A program made the position numbers and the translations under genes. 35,306 bases of DNA from JBGRQB01 sp041725875 (GTDB taxonomy: Bacteria; Bacteroidota; Ignavibacteria; Ignavibacteriales; Melioribacteraceae). The stretch's first letter is position 1; the number at the start of each line of letters is the position of its first letter. Below the pieces are notes generated by a model. That model was not told the DNA's origin, did not search any database, and saw only the letters and a program-made list of their open reading frames with translations. Positions 7,740-16,771 of the stretch are shown in pieces. The stretch covers positions 1 to 35,306 of the forward strand of contig JBGRQB010000022.1 in assembly GCA_041725875.1 (NCBI GenBank). Direction: 5' to 3'.

Positions 7740-8675
7740 ATGTCAAAATTGCTGAAAAAATATCCAATAATGGATTATCTGTTTATTGCGATGGGGTCAT
7801 TTATAATGGCTGTAGGGATTGGTGTTTTTCTTGTTGACGCTAAGGTTGTACCGGGCGGAGCAAGCGGTCTGGCAATGGCAATCCATTATGTATCTGGAAA
7901 CAAAATACCCGTAGGTATCTCACTATGGATGATTAACGTTCCCCTTTTTATTTGGGGATTTAGAGAATTGGGTAAACGATTCGGAGTAAGAACGTTTTTC
8001 GGATTTACCCTAAACTCACTTTTTATAGATCTAGTTCGCGGTGACTTGCTCGGACTCGGAATTGGTTATCCTATACAAAACACTCAAGCAGTAAGGGATT
8101 TATACCAAAATGATTTTCTGTTTCTTATCTTAATTGGTGCAACGCTTCTTGGTGTTGGTCTGGGAATAATCTTCAAATTCAGAGGAACAACAGCCGGTTC
8201 TGATATTGTTGCTGCAATTTTACAGAAACGTAAAGGTTTGAAGCCGGGACAGGCAATTATGATCATCGACTTTTTCGTAATTGCATTTGCAGGTGTTATT
8301 ATTGAGGCAAAAGGACTTTCAGAAGCTCGTCCTGCTCTTTCATTAACACTTTACGCGTTCTTCCTGTTGTTTGTATCATCAAAACTTATTGATGTAATTA
8401 TAGACGGTTTTGATTATGCGCGTCAGGCATTAATAATTTCTGAAAAGAATAAAGAAATTGCAGATGCAATAATGGAAAATCTGAGTAGAGGTTGTACAGC
8501 TTTCAAAACCAGAGGTTTGTATAAAAATATCGATCGTGATGTAATACTTACAGTCGTTACGGTAAGAGAGTTAAGTAAACTTGAACATATAATTAAGAAA
8601 ATAGATGAAGATGCCTTTGTGATTATAAACAATATTCACGAGGTGCAGGGAAAAGGGTTCCGACGAAGAATATAA
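7740..8675 (+). CDS. YitT-family membrane protein (DUF161 plus DUF2179)
   Basis: The 311-residue protein has five to six membrane helices carrying the YitT signatures GVFLVDAKVVPGGASGLAM and FKFRGTTAGSDIVAAI. A soluble C-terminal DUF2179 domain (about 220-300) follows, ending in INNIHEVQGKGFRRR. YitT proteins are inner-membrane proteins of unknown transport role. AGAAGGG precedes the ATG. A terminator-like hairpin separates it from typA, so the two may be only partly co-transcribed. Confidence 0.88.
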   Translation: MSKLLKKYPIMDYLFIAMGSFIMAVGIGVFLVDAKVVPGGASGLAMAIHYVSGNKIPVGISLWMINVPLFIWGFRELGKRFGVRTFFGFTLNSLFIDLVRGDLLGLGIGYPIQNTQAVRDLYQNDFLFLILIGATLLGVGLGIIFKFRGTTAGSDIVAAILQKRKGLKPGQAIMIIDFFVIAFAGVIIEAKGLSEARPALSLTLYAFFLLFVSSKLIDVIIDGFDYARQALIISEKNKEIADAIMENLSRGCTAFKTRGLYKNIDRDVILTVVTVRELSKLEHIIKKIDEDAFVIINNIHEVQGKGFRRRI

Positions 8676-8689
8676 AATTGGTTGATGTA

Positions 8690-8712
8690 AAATCCGGCTT
8701 ATGGCCGGATTT
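8690..8712 (+). terminator. Terminator between the YitT gene and typA
   Basis: A 9-bp stem (AAATCCGGC at 8690-8698, GCCGGATTT at 8704-8712) with loop TTATG is followed by ATTTTAGG. It ends just before the typA Shine-Dalgarno, so it could also act as an attenuator. Confidence 0.7.
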
Positions 8713-8733
8713 ATTTTAGGAAAAGGAGAATAA

Positions 8734-10539
8734 GTGAAAGAATTCAGGAATATTGCAATAATTGCTCACGTTGATCACGGTAAAACAACGCTGGTGGATC
8801 AGATTTTAAAACAGTGCAACATTTTCAGAGCAAACCAGGTTGTTGCAGAAAGAGTACTTGATTCCAACGATCAGGAAAAAGAGCGTGGAATTACAATTTT
8901 ATCAAAAAACATAAGTATTAATTATAAAGACACCAAAATTAATGTAATAGATACTCCGGGTCACTCCGATTTTGGTGGCGAAGTTGAACGTGTTTTAAAG
9001 CTTGCAGATAGTGTTCTGCTTCTTGTAGATGCGTTTGAAGGCCCGATGCCCCAAACCCGCTTTGTGCTAAAAAAAGCTCTTGAGCTTCATCTTAAACCAA
9101 TTGTAGTTATTAACAAAATTGACCGTCCTGATAACCGTCCGGCAGAGGTTCTTGACGAAGTTTATGATCTTTTCATTGAACTGGATGCAGATGAAGAACA
9201 GCTTGAATTTCCTGTTGTTTATGCAAGCGGAAGAAGCGGCTGGGCAATAAATGAGCTTGAAGAAGAACGAAAAGATCTTTCTCCCCTGCTTGATACAATT
9301 CTGAATCACATTGAATCACCAGAAAGAAATGAGGGAACTGTGCAGATGCAGATTACAACTCTCGATTACAGCGATTATGTGGGAAGAATTGGAATAGGAA
9401 GAATTTTCCGCGGTGATCTTAAAAAAGGCGGAAGTTTATCTCTTGTAAAACGTGACGGTTCAATCCAGCCGACAAAAATAAAACAGCTCTATGTTTTTGA
9501 CGGCTTAGGCAAACAGGAAGTAGAAAAAGTTAATTGCGGAGATATTTGCGCGGTTGTTGGTGTTGAAGATATAGATATAGGTGATACAATTGCCGATTCT
9601 GAAAATCCGGAACCAATGCCTATTCTTGCAATTGATGAACCAACTATCAGTATGTTCTTTACTGTAAATAAATCTCCGTTTAACGGAAAAGAAGGAAAAT
9701 ATGTCACTTCGCGTCAGCTGCGCGATCGTTTATATAAAGAGCTTCAGAGTAATGTTGCGCTCAGACTCGAAGAAACAAACTCCCCTGAAACATTAAAAGT
9801 TTCCGGAAGAGGAGTTCTTCATCTTTCAGTGTTAATTGAAACAATGAGAAGAGAAGGTTACGAGCTTGCGGTTGGCCCTCCAAAAGTAATTTACAAAGAA
9901 ATTGATGGTAAAAAAGCTGAACCGATTGAAATATTGACTGTTGATGTTCCGCAGGAATATGCCGGCAAAGTAATTGAACTGGTTGGTAATCGTCGCGGCG
10001 AAATGGTAAAAATGGATACAAAAGGTTCACTTAACAGTATCGAGTTTCGTATTCCTTCCAGAGGATTAATGGGCTTGAGAAATAAAATTCTTACAGCAAC
10101 TGCCGGTGAAGCAGATATGCACCATCGTTTTTATCAATATGAATATTTCAAAGGCTCAATTGCGCGCAGAATAAGTTCAGTGCTCATTTCAATGGAAACT
10201 GGACCTGCAACTGCTTATGCTCTTGATTCTCTTCAGGATCGCGGTAAATTCTTTATTGAACCGGGTGATGTTGTTTATCAGGGTCAGATTCTTGGTGAAT
10301 ACAACAAAGATGTAGATATTGAAGTAAATGTTCAAAGAGGTAAAAAACTTACAAATATGCGTGCTTCCGGAGCCGATAAAGCAGCAAAGATTGCTCCTCC
10401 AATCAAATATACTCTGGAAGAAGCTCTTGAGTTTATAAATGATGACGAACTTGTGGAAGTAACTCCTGAATCAATTCGTTTGAGAAAACTCTATCTTGAT
10501 CCTCATACAAGAAAAAAACATCTGCTTAACAAGTTATAG
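8734..10539 (+). CDS. typA: Ribosome-associated translational GTPase TypA/BipA
   Basis: The 601-residue protein is close to the usual TypA length. The GTPase domain shows AHVDHGKTTL (G1), DTPGHSDFGGEVERV (G3) and NKIDR (G4). EF-Tu domain 2, EF-G-like domains III and V and the TypA-specific C-terminal domain follow, ending in LDPHTRKKHLLNKL. TypA binds the 70S ribosome and helps 50S assembly and stress adaptation. The start is GTG at 8734, with AGGAGA 4 nt upstream; it aligns with the standard N-terminus (RNIAIIAHVDHGKTT). A strong terminator follows. Confidence 0.97.
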   Translation: MKEFRNIAIIAHVDHGKTTLVDQILKQCNIFRANQVVAERVLDSNDQEKERGITILSKNISINYKDTKINVIDTPGHSDFGGEVERVLKLADSVLLLVDAFEGPMPQTRFVLKKALELHLKPIVVINKIDRPDNRPAEVLDEVYDLFIELDADEEQLEFPVVYASGRSGWAINELEEERKDLSPLLDTILNHIESPERNEGTVQMQITTLDYSDYVGRIGIGRIFRGDLKKGGSLSLVKRDGSIQPTKIKQLYVFDGLGKQEVEKVNCGDICAVVGVEDIDIGDTIADSENPEPMPILAIDEPTISMFFTVNKSPFNGKEGKYVTSRQLRDRLYKELQSNVALRLEETNSPETLKVSGRGVLHLSVLIETMRREGYELAVGPPKVIYKEIDGKKAEPIEILTVDVPQEYAGKVIELVGNRRGEMVKMDTKGSLNSIEFRIPSRGLMGLRNKILTATAGEADMHHRFYQYEYFKGSIARRISSVLISMETGPATAYALDSLQDRGKFFIEPGDVVYQGQILGEYNKDVDIEVNVQRGKKLTNMRASGADKAAKIAPPIKYTLEEALEFINDDELVEVTPESIRLRKLYLDPHTRKKHLLNKL

Positions 10540-10542
10540 ATA

Positions 10543-10570
10543 AAAAACCCGGTTTTTTAACCGGGTTTTT
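10543..10570 (+). terminator. Terminator of typA
   Basis: A 10-bp stem, AAAAACCCGG with CCGGGTTTTT, closes an 8-nt T-rich loop immediately after the typA stop codon. Confidence 0.85.
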
Positions 10571-10626
10571 ATTATAATTAAACGTTTTAATTCAGTTACA
10601 CTTATTTATTTTCAGCCAGGTTTTTT

Positions 10627-11163
10627 GTGGAAAAAAACTTAAGACATAATCTTGAAAAACTTTTTCGCGATTCAAATTCAATCGATGCACTTTTTGATGC
10701 TTTTCAAATTTTGATTTTCAAAAAAATTGATGATCTTAATCTGTTCAAAATTTTGCTTGCAAACCCGACTTTATCCCCTGATGAATTAAAGTTTTTTACA
10801 GATAAAATTTCATCTGAATTTAAGCATCAGTCTTATGAAGTTTTTTACTGGACTGCCACAATTTTTGAAACAAAATTCGGCTGCAACGATTATGCATTTA
10901 ATTACTATGTTAAAACAATTAATGTAAAACCTTTCAAATATGAACCATTTCTTAATTTAATCAGTTTGTTTGATTATGAAATGGATACCCTCACCAACCG
11001 TGCTATTATTGAGTTTGTGGAAAATGCAGTTGAATTTGTGGATTGCAAAAGTAAAGTTTTCAATTTTCTTGCCAGTCATTATTTAAAAACCGGAAATGAT
11101 TGTATGTCGCGAATATATGAAGCAAAAGCTGAACAGAGTCAGCGCGACGAATGTGAAGATTAA
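10627..11163 (+). CDS. Helical, probably TPR-like protein of unknown function
   Basis: A 178-residue cytoplasmic protein without signal peptide or membrane segment. Almost the whole sequence is predicted by eye to be amphipathic helix pairs. The segment EVFYWTATIFETKFGCNDYA and the following region have the spacing of tetratricopeptide repeats (aromatic-A...Y.KA-like positions). I do not recognise a named family. The start is GTG at 10627, with AGG 6 nt upstream; no ATG is available near it. It lies in its own unit after the typA terminator and converges with the patatin gene, whose stop is 9 bases away. Confidence 0.7.
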   Translation: MEKNLRHNLEKLFRDSNSIDALFDAFQILIFKKIDDLNLFKILLANPTLSPDELKFFTDKISSEFKHQSYEVFYWTATIFETKFGCNDYAFNYYVKTINVKPFKYEPFLNLISLFDYEMDTLTNRAIIEFVENAVEFVDCKSKVFNFLASHYLKTGNDCMSRIYEAKAEQSQRDECED

Positions 11164-11172
11164 ACTGCGGTT

Positions 11173-13878
11173 CTAGTAGTAATAACCAATTGTAAAATAA
11201 AAATAACTTTCTCCCGGAATTACACCTTTTTTGAATATCCCGTTTTTGAATGTAAAACTGTGTCCATAAGAAAACTCTGCGGGTCCGAGAGGTGTTTCAA
11301 GCGCAAGTGAAACCCCAACGCCATGTTTCATATCTTTTAATCTTAAAGCTTCTTTTTCAGCCCAGATAGATCCAATATCGTATCTCACTTTAAGATAAGT
11401 ATCAACTATAATTTTAATCGGCAGTTTGTATCTGTAACCAATTGAGGAGATAAAAATTTGTCTTCCTGTATATTCATTTTCTCTCATACCAAAGAAGCTT
11501 TGCTGACCCCCAAAAGAGAAATGTTTTGTAAATGGCATTGTCTGATCACCAAATCCGATATCGAAACGAGTGAAAAGCGTATGATCTTCCAGAAGCGGAA
11601 AATATCCCGTATAGTTAAAGAAAAATTTAGTGTAGCTTATCTCCGAATCAAAAAGAGGCAGAGCTGATTCATATTCGGTTTTTACGTTGAACCCTTTTGT
11701 GGGAAAGGGATATTGATTTTGCGAATCTATGTGCATTGATAAATTAAGAAGAAACAGATTAAAACTGACTTCGTCATCTTCAAAATCGTGAATACTTGTT
11801 ATTTTATTACGTTCATAGCTAAAACGCATCAGGATATTTCCAAATCTTTCAACCTGGGTTCCGAGTCCCATTGAAGCGCCAAAAAAGGATTTATTATAAC
11901 GGGCAACTTCTGTTCTGTCAACATCATTCCCTTTTCCGTCAGTCGGGTCTTGACGACCGTAAACTTTTACTTCTTTGTGATGATAATATCCCTGAATTTT
12001 GTAAGTGAGATAAGTATCAAATATTCTGTTTGATTTATGTTCAAAAATCAAAGAATGATTTCTCAGACCACTTTTAAAAGTAGCACCAAGCTCGGTTCCG
12101 CTGCCAAGTACATTTTCGTCTCTTAAATCGATTGCTATCTGAGTAGCATATTCGTTATCTATTCTTAAACCAAAGCGCGCCACGCCTGTTATTTTTTCTT
12201 CAACCTTAATTACAAGCTGGTTTTTATTGTTAACCTGTCTTATGCTTAATTCAACTTCATTAAAAAGATTTGAGCTTTGAAGATTTGTTAATCCTTCGGC
12301 AAGTTTTTCCGTATCAAATATTTCGCCTTGAGCAAGGGGAATTTCACGGATAATAATTCCTTTATCTGTTTTATGATTTCCTTCAACAATTATTGCATCA
12401 ATTTTTCCTTCGGCAATATTAACTTCAAGAATTCCGGTATTCTTATCAAATGCTATTTGAGAAATTTCACTTAGCGAATGATTATTTTTTCTGTAAATTT
12501 CCAGAATTTTTACAAGTCGGGTAGAAAGCTTTGCCGCATTATACGGCTTATTTAAGATTCCCTGAAAACAAGTTTTTGCTTCTGAACAAAATTTATCTGA
12601 AAATCCGTTAAGATTAATTTTTCTTACAATTGGATTGTATTTAATATCCAGAGAGAGCTGATATTTGCTGTTTTCTTTTTCCAGCACTACTTTAATATCT
12701 TCGTAATTTCCTGTTCTGAAAATTTCCGAAACTTCATACAGCAAAACTGATTTAGTTATTTTTTTGTATTGTTTAAGTTTGCCTTTTAATAACTCTTCTT
12801 CCGGCTTATATTCTTCAGAAAAAGTGATGTTCAAATTTTCTTCTTCATTTCCATTTATTAATTCAAACGCTTTTTCTTTTATCGTTTCTTTCAAATTTGA
12901 AATTTCTTGTGTTGCAGCAATATATCCTTTTTCAATAAGACTATCCTGATTTGAAAAGTTAGTCCCGTTTTGTTTTCCCAGATCAGGATTAATTACAAAA
13001 TCAGCAAGTGCGAGATTTCTTTTGTTGTTAATCTGTATAGGGATGCTCACTATCTGATCTGCAACATTCCAGGGAAGGCGCAATTCTTTTTCGGTTCTGA
13101 GCGGACTGGTAGTATTAATAGCTATAATAAAATCAGGATTATCCTGTTTTGCAATTTCAACCGGAATATTTGAGACAAGTCCGCCATCTGCAAGAAGAAG
13201 AGAATCCATCCTCACCGGTGGTAAAAGTAAAGAAACACTTGAGCTTGCGCGCATAGCTTTTACAATGGAACCGTCATTAAGAATTACAGCGTTTCCTTTA
13301 ATTAAATCGGTTGCAACTGCTTTATAATTATAGAGCAGCTGACTGAAATCATTTTCAACAAGCAGCGGAGCCTGAAAAACCAGACTGTTCAGGAAAGTAC
13401 CAATTTTTTTCCCGGTATTAAGTGAGTTAGGGATTACCGGTTTTAATCCGTCGAGACGCAAAGTAAGAAACGCTTTATCTTCTGCTATTTTCTGCTCAAC
13501 AAAAAGCTCACTTCTGTCGGTTTTACTTGCACGACTAAAATTTTTCCATTCCGGACTGACACCAACTCTTTCCAAATCAGCAACGTTGTAACCAGAGGCG
13601 TAGAGTCCGCCAATAATGCTGCCCATACTTGTGCCGACAATTGCATCAAATTTAATATTGTTTTCTTCAAAAGCTTTTAATATCCCAATCTGGCATAGTC
13701 CTCTGCTCCCTCCTCCACTTAGAACCAGAGTGATTTCCGGTGTATAGACCGACTGCTTCTGTTCCAGACCAAAAGGAAGTTTTTTTGTTTTATACTCAAG
13801 TTCGAATGTAGTTTTTTGCTGGGCAAATAATACATTCAGAAAGATTGCCAGTAATAATATGCTTTTCAAAAATTTCAA
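11173..13878 (-). CDS. Patatin-like phospholipase fused to POTRA and Omp85 beta-barrel
   Basis: A 901-residue outer-membrane protein. A signal peptide ends near LFAQQ (about residue 20). The patatin domain has the oxyanion motif GGGSRG (55-60), nucleophile Ser84 in GTSMG and Asp231 in DGG, so the Ser-Asp dyad is intact. One or more POTRA domains follow (about 390-560, e.g. IIVEGNHKTDKGIIIREIPL), then a surface-antigen D15/BamA-type 16-strand barrel to the C-terminus (ending FYFTIGYYY). This is the type Vd/PlpD-like architecture in which the barrel anchors a lipase. The start is TTG with GAG about 7 nt upstream; the signal peptide begins right there. It is transcribed alone. Confidence 0.9.
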   Translation of the reverse strand: MKFLKSILLLAIFLNVLFAQQKTTFELEYKTKKLPFGLEQKQSVYTPEITLVLSGGGSRGLCQIGILKAFEENNIKFDAIVGTSMGSIIGGLYASGYNVADLERVGVSPEWKNFSRASKTDRSELFVEQKIAEDKAFLTLRLDGLKPVIPNSLNTGKKIGTFLNSLVFQAPLLVENDFSQLLYNYKAVATDLIKGNAVILNDGSIVKAMRASSSVSLLLPPVRMDSLLLADGGLVSNIPVEIAKQDNPDFIIAINTTSPLRTEKELRLPWNVADQIVSIPIQINNKRNLALADFVINPDLGKQNGTNFSNQDSLIEKGYIAATQEISNLKETIKEKAFELINGNEEENLNITFSEEYKPEEELLKGKLKQYKKITKSVLLYEVSEIFRTGNYEDIKVVLEKENSKYQLSLDIKYNPIVRKINLNGFSDKFCSEAKTCFQGILNKPYNAAKLSTRLVKILEIYRKNNHSLSEISQIAFDKNTGILEVNIAEGKIDAIIVEGNHKTDKGIIIREIPLAQGEIFDTEKLAEGLTNLQSSNLFNEVELSIRQVNNKNQLVIKVEEKITGVARFGLRIDNEYATQIAIDLRDENVLGSGTELGATFKSGLRNHSLIFEHKSNRIFDTYLTYKIQGYYHHKEVKVYGRQDPTDGKGNDVDRTEVARYNKSFFGASMGLGTQVERFGNILMRFSYERNKITSIHDFEDDEVSFNLFLLNLSMHIDSQNQYPFPTKGFNVKTEYESALPLFDSEISYTKFFFNYTGYFPLLEDHTLFTRFDIGFGDQTMPFTKHFSFGGQQSFFGMRENEYTGRQIFISSIGYRYKLPIKIIVDTYLKVRYDIGSIWAEKEALRLKDMKHGVGVSLALETPLGPAEFSYGHSFTFKNGIFKKGVIPGESYFYFTIGYYY

Positions 13879-13940
13879 TATAATCTCGCAATTTTACAAC
13901 TTCTCATTTAAACTATTTTCCATCAAAATTGCAATAACAA

Positions 13941-13967
13941 AAAAACGCCACTCAAGGTGGCGTTTTT
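13941..13967. terminator. Terminator after yidC
   Basis: An 11-bp stem (AAAAACGCCAC with GTGGCGTTTTT) closes a short loop. It lies 22 nt past the yidC stop on the minus strand, with T tracts on both sides. Confidence 0.85.
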
Positions 13968-13988
13968 TAATTTATATAACTTTCAAAG

Positions 13989-15857
13989 TTATTTTCTTTT
14001 TTTCTTAGTTGTCATCTGCTGTTGTTCTTTCTGTTTCTGCTCGGCAGCGTCCATCATTCTCTGCATAAATCCGCTTTTCTTTTTAGGATTTTTAACCGGT
14101 TCAAGTTCAGTAGTTTTATTGTTAACCAACTTCTGCTGAATAATTGAGAACAAGTTAAACATTGCATAATAAAGGTTAAGACCTGAAGCAAAGCTGTTGA
14201 AAAGGACAGTCATCATAACAGGCATTGTGTAAACCATTGCTTTTTGTGCCGGATCTGAAACAGACATTTTCTGCTGAAGGAACATGGTAATACCAAGGAA
14301 GAGAGCCAGACCACTAATTTCATTTCCTAAAAACGGAACTGTGAATGGCAAGTTAAACAGCACGTCAGGTGATGAAAGATTATCAATCCATAAAACAAAC
14401 GGCTGATGTCTTAAATCAAGAGTTGTTTTAAAGAATGTAAACAATGCAAACAAGATAGGCATCTGTAATACCATTGGTAAACAGCCGCCCATTGGGTTCA
14501 CTCCATATTTGGAGTAGAGATTCATTGTTTCTTTCTGAACACGTTGCGGGTCATTCTTATATTGTTCTTTAATTTCAGCAATTTTCGGCTGTAAAAGTTT
14601 CATTCTGTTCATTGACTTGTAAGATTGCTTTGTCAACGGGAATAAAACAAGTTTTATAATTAAAGAGAATATTATAATTACAATACCGTAGTTAGGTATA
14701 AACTGATGTAAAAACTTAAACAATGGTAACAGGAAGTATTCTGAAATCGGGCGCGTAATAAATGACATTCCCATAAAGTTTCCGAATTCATACATTGATT
14801 CGTAGTTTTTTCCGTATGATTTCAGAATGTCGTAATCCATTGGGCCAAAATACATCTGGAATGAATCTTTCTGATAATTAGTACGATTTAACGGCACTTT
14901 TAGCTGAATATCGTAATATTCTCTTTCGTCACCTTTTGCGCCCTTAGTGTGCATACCTTCAATGTAAGCACCACTGTTATCTGAATATCTGTTTAATGGA
15001 GATAAAATCAGACCAAAATACTTATTTCTTGTTCCAATCCAATCAATGTTACCATTAAGTTCTTTCTTTTCAGTTTCATCTGCAGCAGCATCTACAACAA
15101 GTTGCTCTTCCGCCATATAAACAGAAGCATTTGCTGTTTGAGCTTCTTCCATTGAGTTTCTTTCAACAAAGTTTAATCCGTTTTTCCAAACAAGATCATA
15201 TCTGTAGGCTCCCATAACATCCTGAAGACCTTTTAACTCTATATCTATAATGGAACCGTAGCTGTTGCCGAAAAATGTATATGTTTTAACAATTGATTTT
15301 CCTTCTGCAACAGGAAGTGTATAAGCAATTGTAATTGAATCCTGACCGGAAACTTTATAGTGATAATCGGTTTCGTTTCTTGTAAAAGCAATTGAAGATG
15401 TATTAACAAGCTGGCCGTTTTTTGTAACAAACACTAGATCCAGATCACCGCCGCCTCTGCTGGTATTAACAAGCTGAACCCATTTTTTATACCAGGGTGC
15501 ATTTTCAGGATTTTTTGAATCGTACCAGGTGTTATAATCTTTAAGGAAATATCTTCTGATTTTACCGCCGCGACTTGTTAATTCCATTCTTACCAAATCT
15601 GTTTCAACGGTAATAATTTTTTCAGGCTCAACAGAAGAAGCAAATGGATTATTTTCCGTATCTGCGTTAATTTGAGTTTTAGAAGTTTCCTGAGTTCCTG
15701 TAGCTGCTGGTTGTGTTACAGGTTTATTCTGAGGAATAGTTTGAACAACAGTATCCTTTTTTACTGGTGGAACAGGTTGTGGTTTAGGCTGCATCATTAG
15801 CCAGACAGCTAAAATTAAACCTATCAAAACGATACCAATCGTACTTTGCTTATCCAT
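13989..15857 (-). CDS. yidC: Membrane protein insertase YidC
   Basis: The 622-residue inner-membrane protein starts with a membrane anchor (STIGIVLIGLILAVWLMM). A Pro/Gln/Thr-rich linker and a large periplasmic beta domain (about 70-350) follow. The conserved five-helix insertase core runs from about 360 to 585 (FITRPISEYFLLPLFKFLHQ, NPMGGCLPMVLQMPILFALF), and the cytoplasmic tail is strongly basic and Gln/Lys-rich. It inserts small membrane proteins alone or with SecYEG. GGAAAAAGATT precedes the ATG. It is the last gene of the rpmH-rnpA-yidD-yidC operon, 14 nt after yidD. Confidence 0.97.
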   Translation of the reverse strand: MDKQSTIGIVLIGLILAVWLMMQPKPQPVPPVKKDTVVQTIPQNKPVTQPAATGTQETSKTQINADTENNPFASSVEPEKIITVETDLVRMELTSRGGKIRRYFLKDYNTWYDSKNPENAPWYKKWVQLVNTSRGGGDLDLVFVTKNGQLVNTSSIAFTRNETDYHYKVSGQDSITIAYTLPVAEGKSIVKTYTFFGNSYGSIIDIELKGLQDVMGAYRYDLVWKNGLNFVERNSMEEAQTANASVYMAEEQLVVDAAADETEKKELNGNIDWIGTRNKYFGLILSPLNRYSDNSGAYIEGMHTKGAKGDEREYYDIQLKVPLNRTNYQKDSFQMYFGPMDYDILKSYGKNYESMYEFGNFMGMSFITRPISEYFLLPLFKFLHQFIPNYGIVIIIFSLIIKLVLFPLTKQSYKSMNRMKLLQPKIAEIKEQYKNDPQRVQKETMNLYSKYGVNPMGGCLPMVLQMPILFALFTFFKTTLDLRHQPFVLWIDNLSSPDVLFNLPFTVPFLGNEISGLALFLGITMFLQQKMSVSDPAQKAMVYTMPVMMTVLFNSFASGLNLYYAMFNLFSIIQQKLVNNKTTELEPVKNPKKKSGFMQRMMDAAEQKQKEQQQMTTKKKRK

Positions 15858-15871
15858 AATCTTTTTCCGTT

Positions 15872-16081
15872 TTATTTTACTGGATCATATCCGCCCTTAT
15901 TGAAAGGATTGCATCTTAGTATCCGCCATATTGCCATAGCTGTTCCTTTAAATACTCCGTACTTTTGATAAGCCTGCACAGCATATTCTGAACAAGAGGG
16001 ATAAAATCGGCAGGAGGGCGGGGTTAGAGGGGATATAAATTTTTGATAAATTCTAATTAAAAAAATAAATATTTTACGCAT
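15872..16081 (-). CDS. yidD: Membrane protein insertion efficiency factor YidD
   Basis: A 69-residue protein with the family signature SPLTPPSCRFYPSCSEYAVQ and C-N-P-F-N-K-G-G-Y-D-P at the end. It is a small amphipathic membrane-associated factor that assists YidC. Its ATG overlaps the rnpA stop as TAATG, and it lies 14 nt before yidC. Confidence 0.96.
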   Translation of the reverse strand: MRKIFIFLIRIYQKFISPLTPPSCRFYPSCSEYAVQAYQKYGVFKGTAMAIWRILRCNPFNKGGYDPVK

Positions 16082-16479
16082 TATATGCTTTTTCCGAGCT
16101 GCTCAATTAAATAGATAACTTCGTCATAAATATAATCTAACTTTATATGCTTGTGTCTCTTCTGATTAATTGAATTAGGAGAAAACACTACGAGCAATTC
16201 TTTTTCTGTTTCTTCAAGTTTTTCAATCAAACTATGTTTATTCAACCGGTACGACTCTCTAAGCAATCGTTTCACTCTATTTCTCCAAACTGCATTTCCG
16301 GCTCTTTTAGATACCCCTACAGCAAACTTAACACCGGGTCTTTCAACTACATTGCGCGTAACAAACGTAACTTTCAATTTTCTTTTTTTAGAATATAGAG
16401 TTCTACCGGTTGAATAAACTAAATCAAAATCTTTTTTTCTAGTAAGCCTCTCTATTTTCGAAAGACTATTTCGTTTCAA
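16081..16479 (-). CDS. rnpA: Ribonuclease P protein component
   Basis: The 132-residue basic protein starts with SLSKIERLTRKKDFDLVY and carries the RNR signature (WRNRVKRLLRESYR). It binds the catalytic RNase P RNA and helps process tRNA 5' ends. The start is TTG only 2 nt after the rpmH stop; there is no ATG before the conserved N-terminus, so the TTG is almost certainly real. Translation is probably coupled to rpmH. Confidence 0.95.
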   Translation of the reverse strand: MKRNSLSKIERLTRKKDFDLVYSTGRTLYSKKRKLKVTFVTRNVVERPGVKFAVGVSKRAGNAVWRNRVKRLLRESYRLNKHSLIEKLEETEKELLVVFSPNSINQKRHKHIKLDYIYDEVIYLIEQLGKSI

Positions 16480-16481
16480 TT

Positions 16482-16625
16482 TTATTCGTCGCTAACAGTT
16501 AGTCTTTTTCTACCTTTAGCTCTTCTTCTGGCCAATACTTTTCTTCCGTTTTTAGTAGCCATTCTTGCTCTGAAACCGTGCTTGTTTCTTCTTTTACGGT
16601 TACTTGGCTGAAAAGTCCTTTTCAT
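16482..16625 (-). CDS. rpmH: 50S ribosomal protein L34
   Basis: A 47-codon gene encodes the highly conserved L34, beginning MKRTFQPSNRKRRNKHGFRA and ending KRLTVSDE. It is a very basic protein of the large ribosomal subunit. GGAGATAG lies before the ATG on the minus strand. It heads the rpmH-rnpA-yidD-yidC operon. No dnaA or origin-like DnaA boxes were seen next to it. Confidence 0.97.
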   Translation of the reverse strand: MKRTFQPSNRKRRNKHGFRARMATKNGRKVLARRRAKGRKRLTVSDE

Positions 16626-16710
16626 CTCTATCTCCTTATATAAACAAATTCATTTCTATCAAAGAATACAAAATTAAAGAATAATGCAAAAAGATACAAG
16701 ATTTTTAAAC

Positions 16711-16741
16711 TGCAAAGGCAGGTTTAAAACCTGCCTTTGCA
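16711..16741 (-). terminator. Terminator after the T9SS surface-protein gene
   Basis: A 31-bp almost perfect palindrome has arms of 15 bp (TGCAAAGGCAGGTTT with AAACCTGCCTTTGCA) around one base. It lies 31 nt beyond the stop at 16772. The following T run on the minus strand is weak, so it may also protect mRNA 3' ends. Confidence 0.65.
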
Positions 16742-16771
16742 ATTGATTTATCGCATTTTTTTATTTTGTAA

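Noticed and set aside
16482..16771. Replication origin next to rpmH
   Set aside because: No DnaA boxes, dnaA or dnaN are visible; the rpmH-rnpA-yidD-yidC block alone does not mark an origin.
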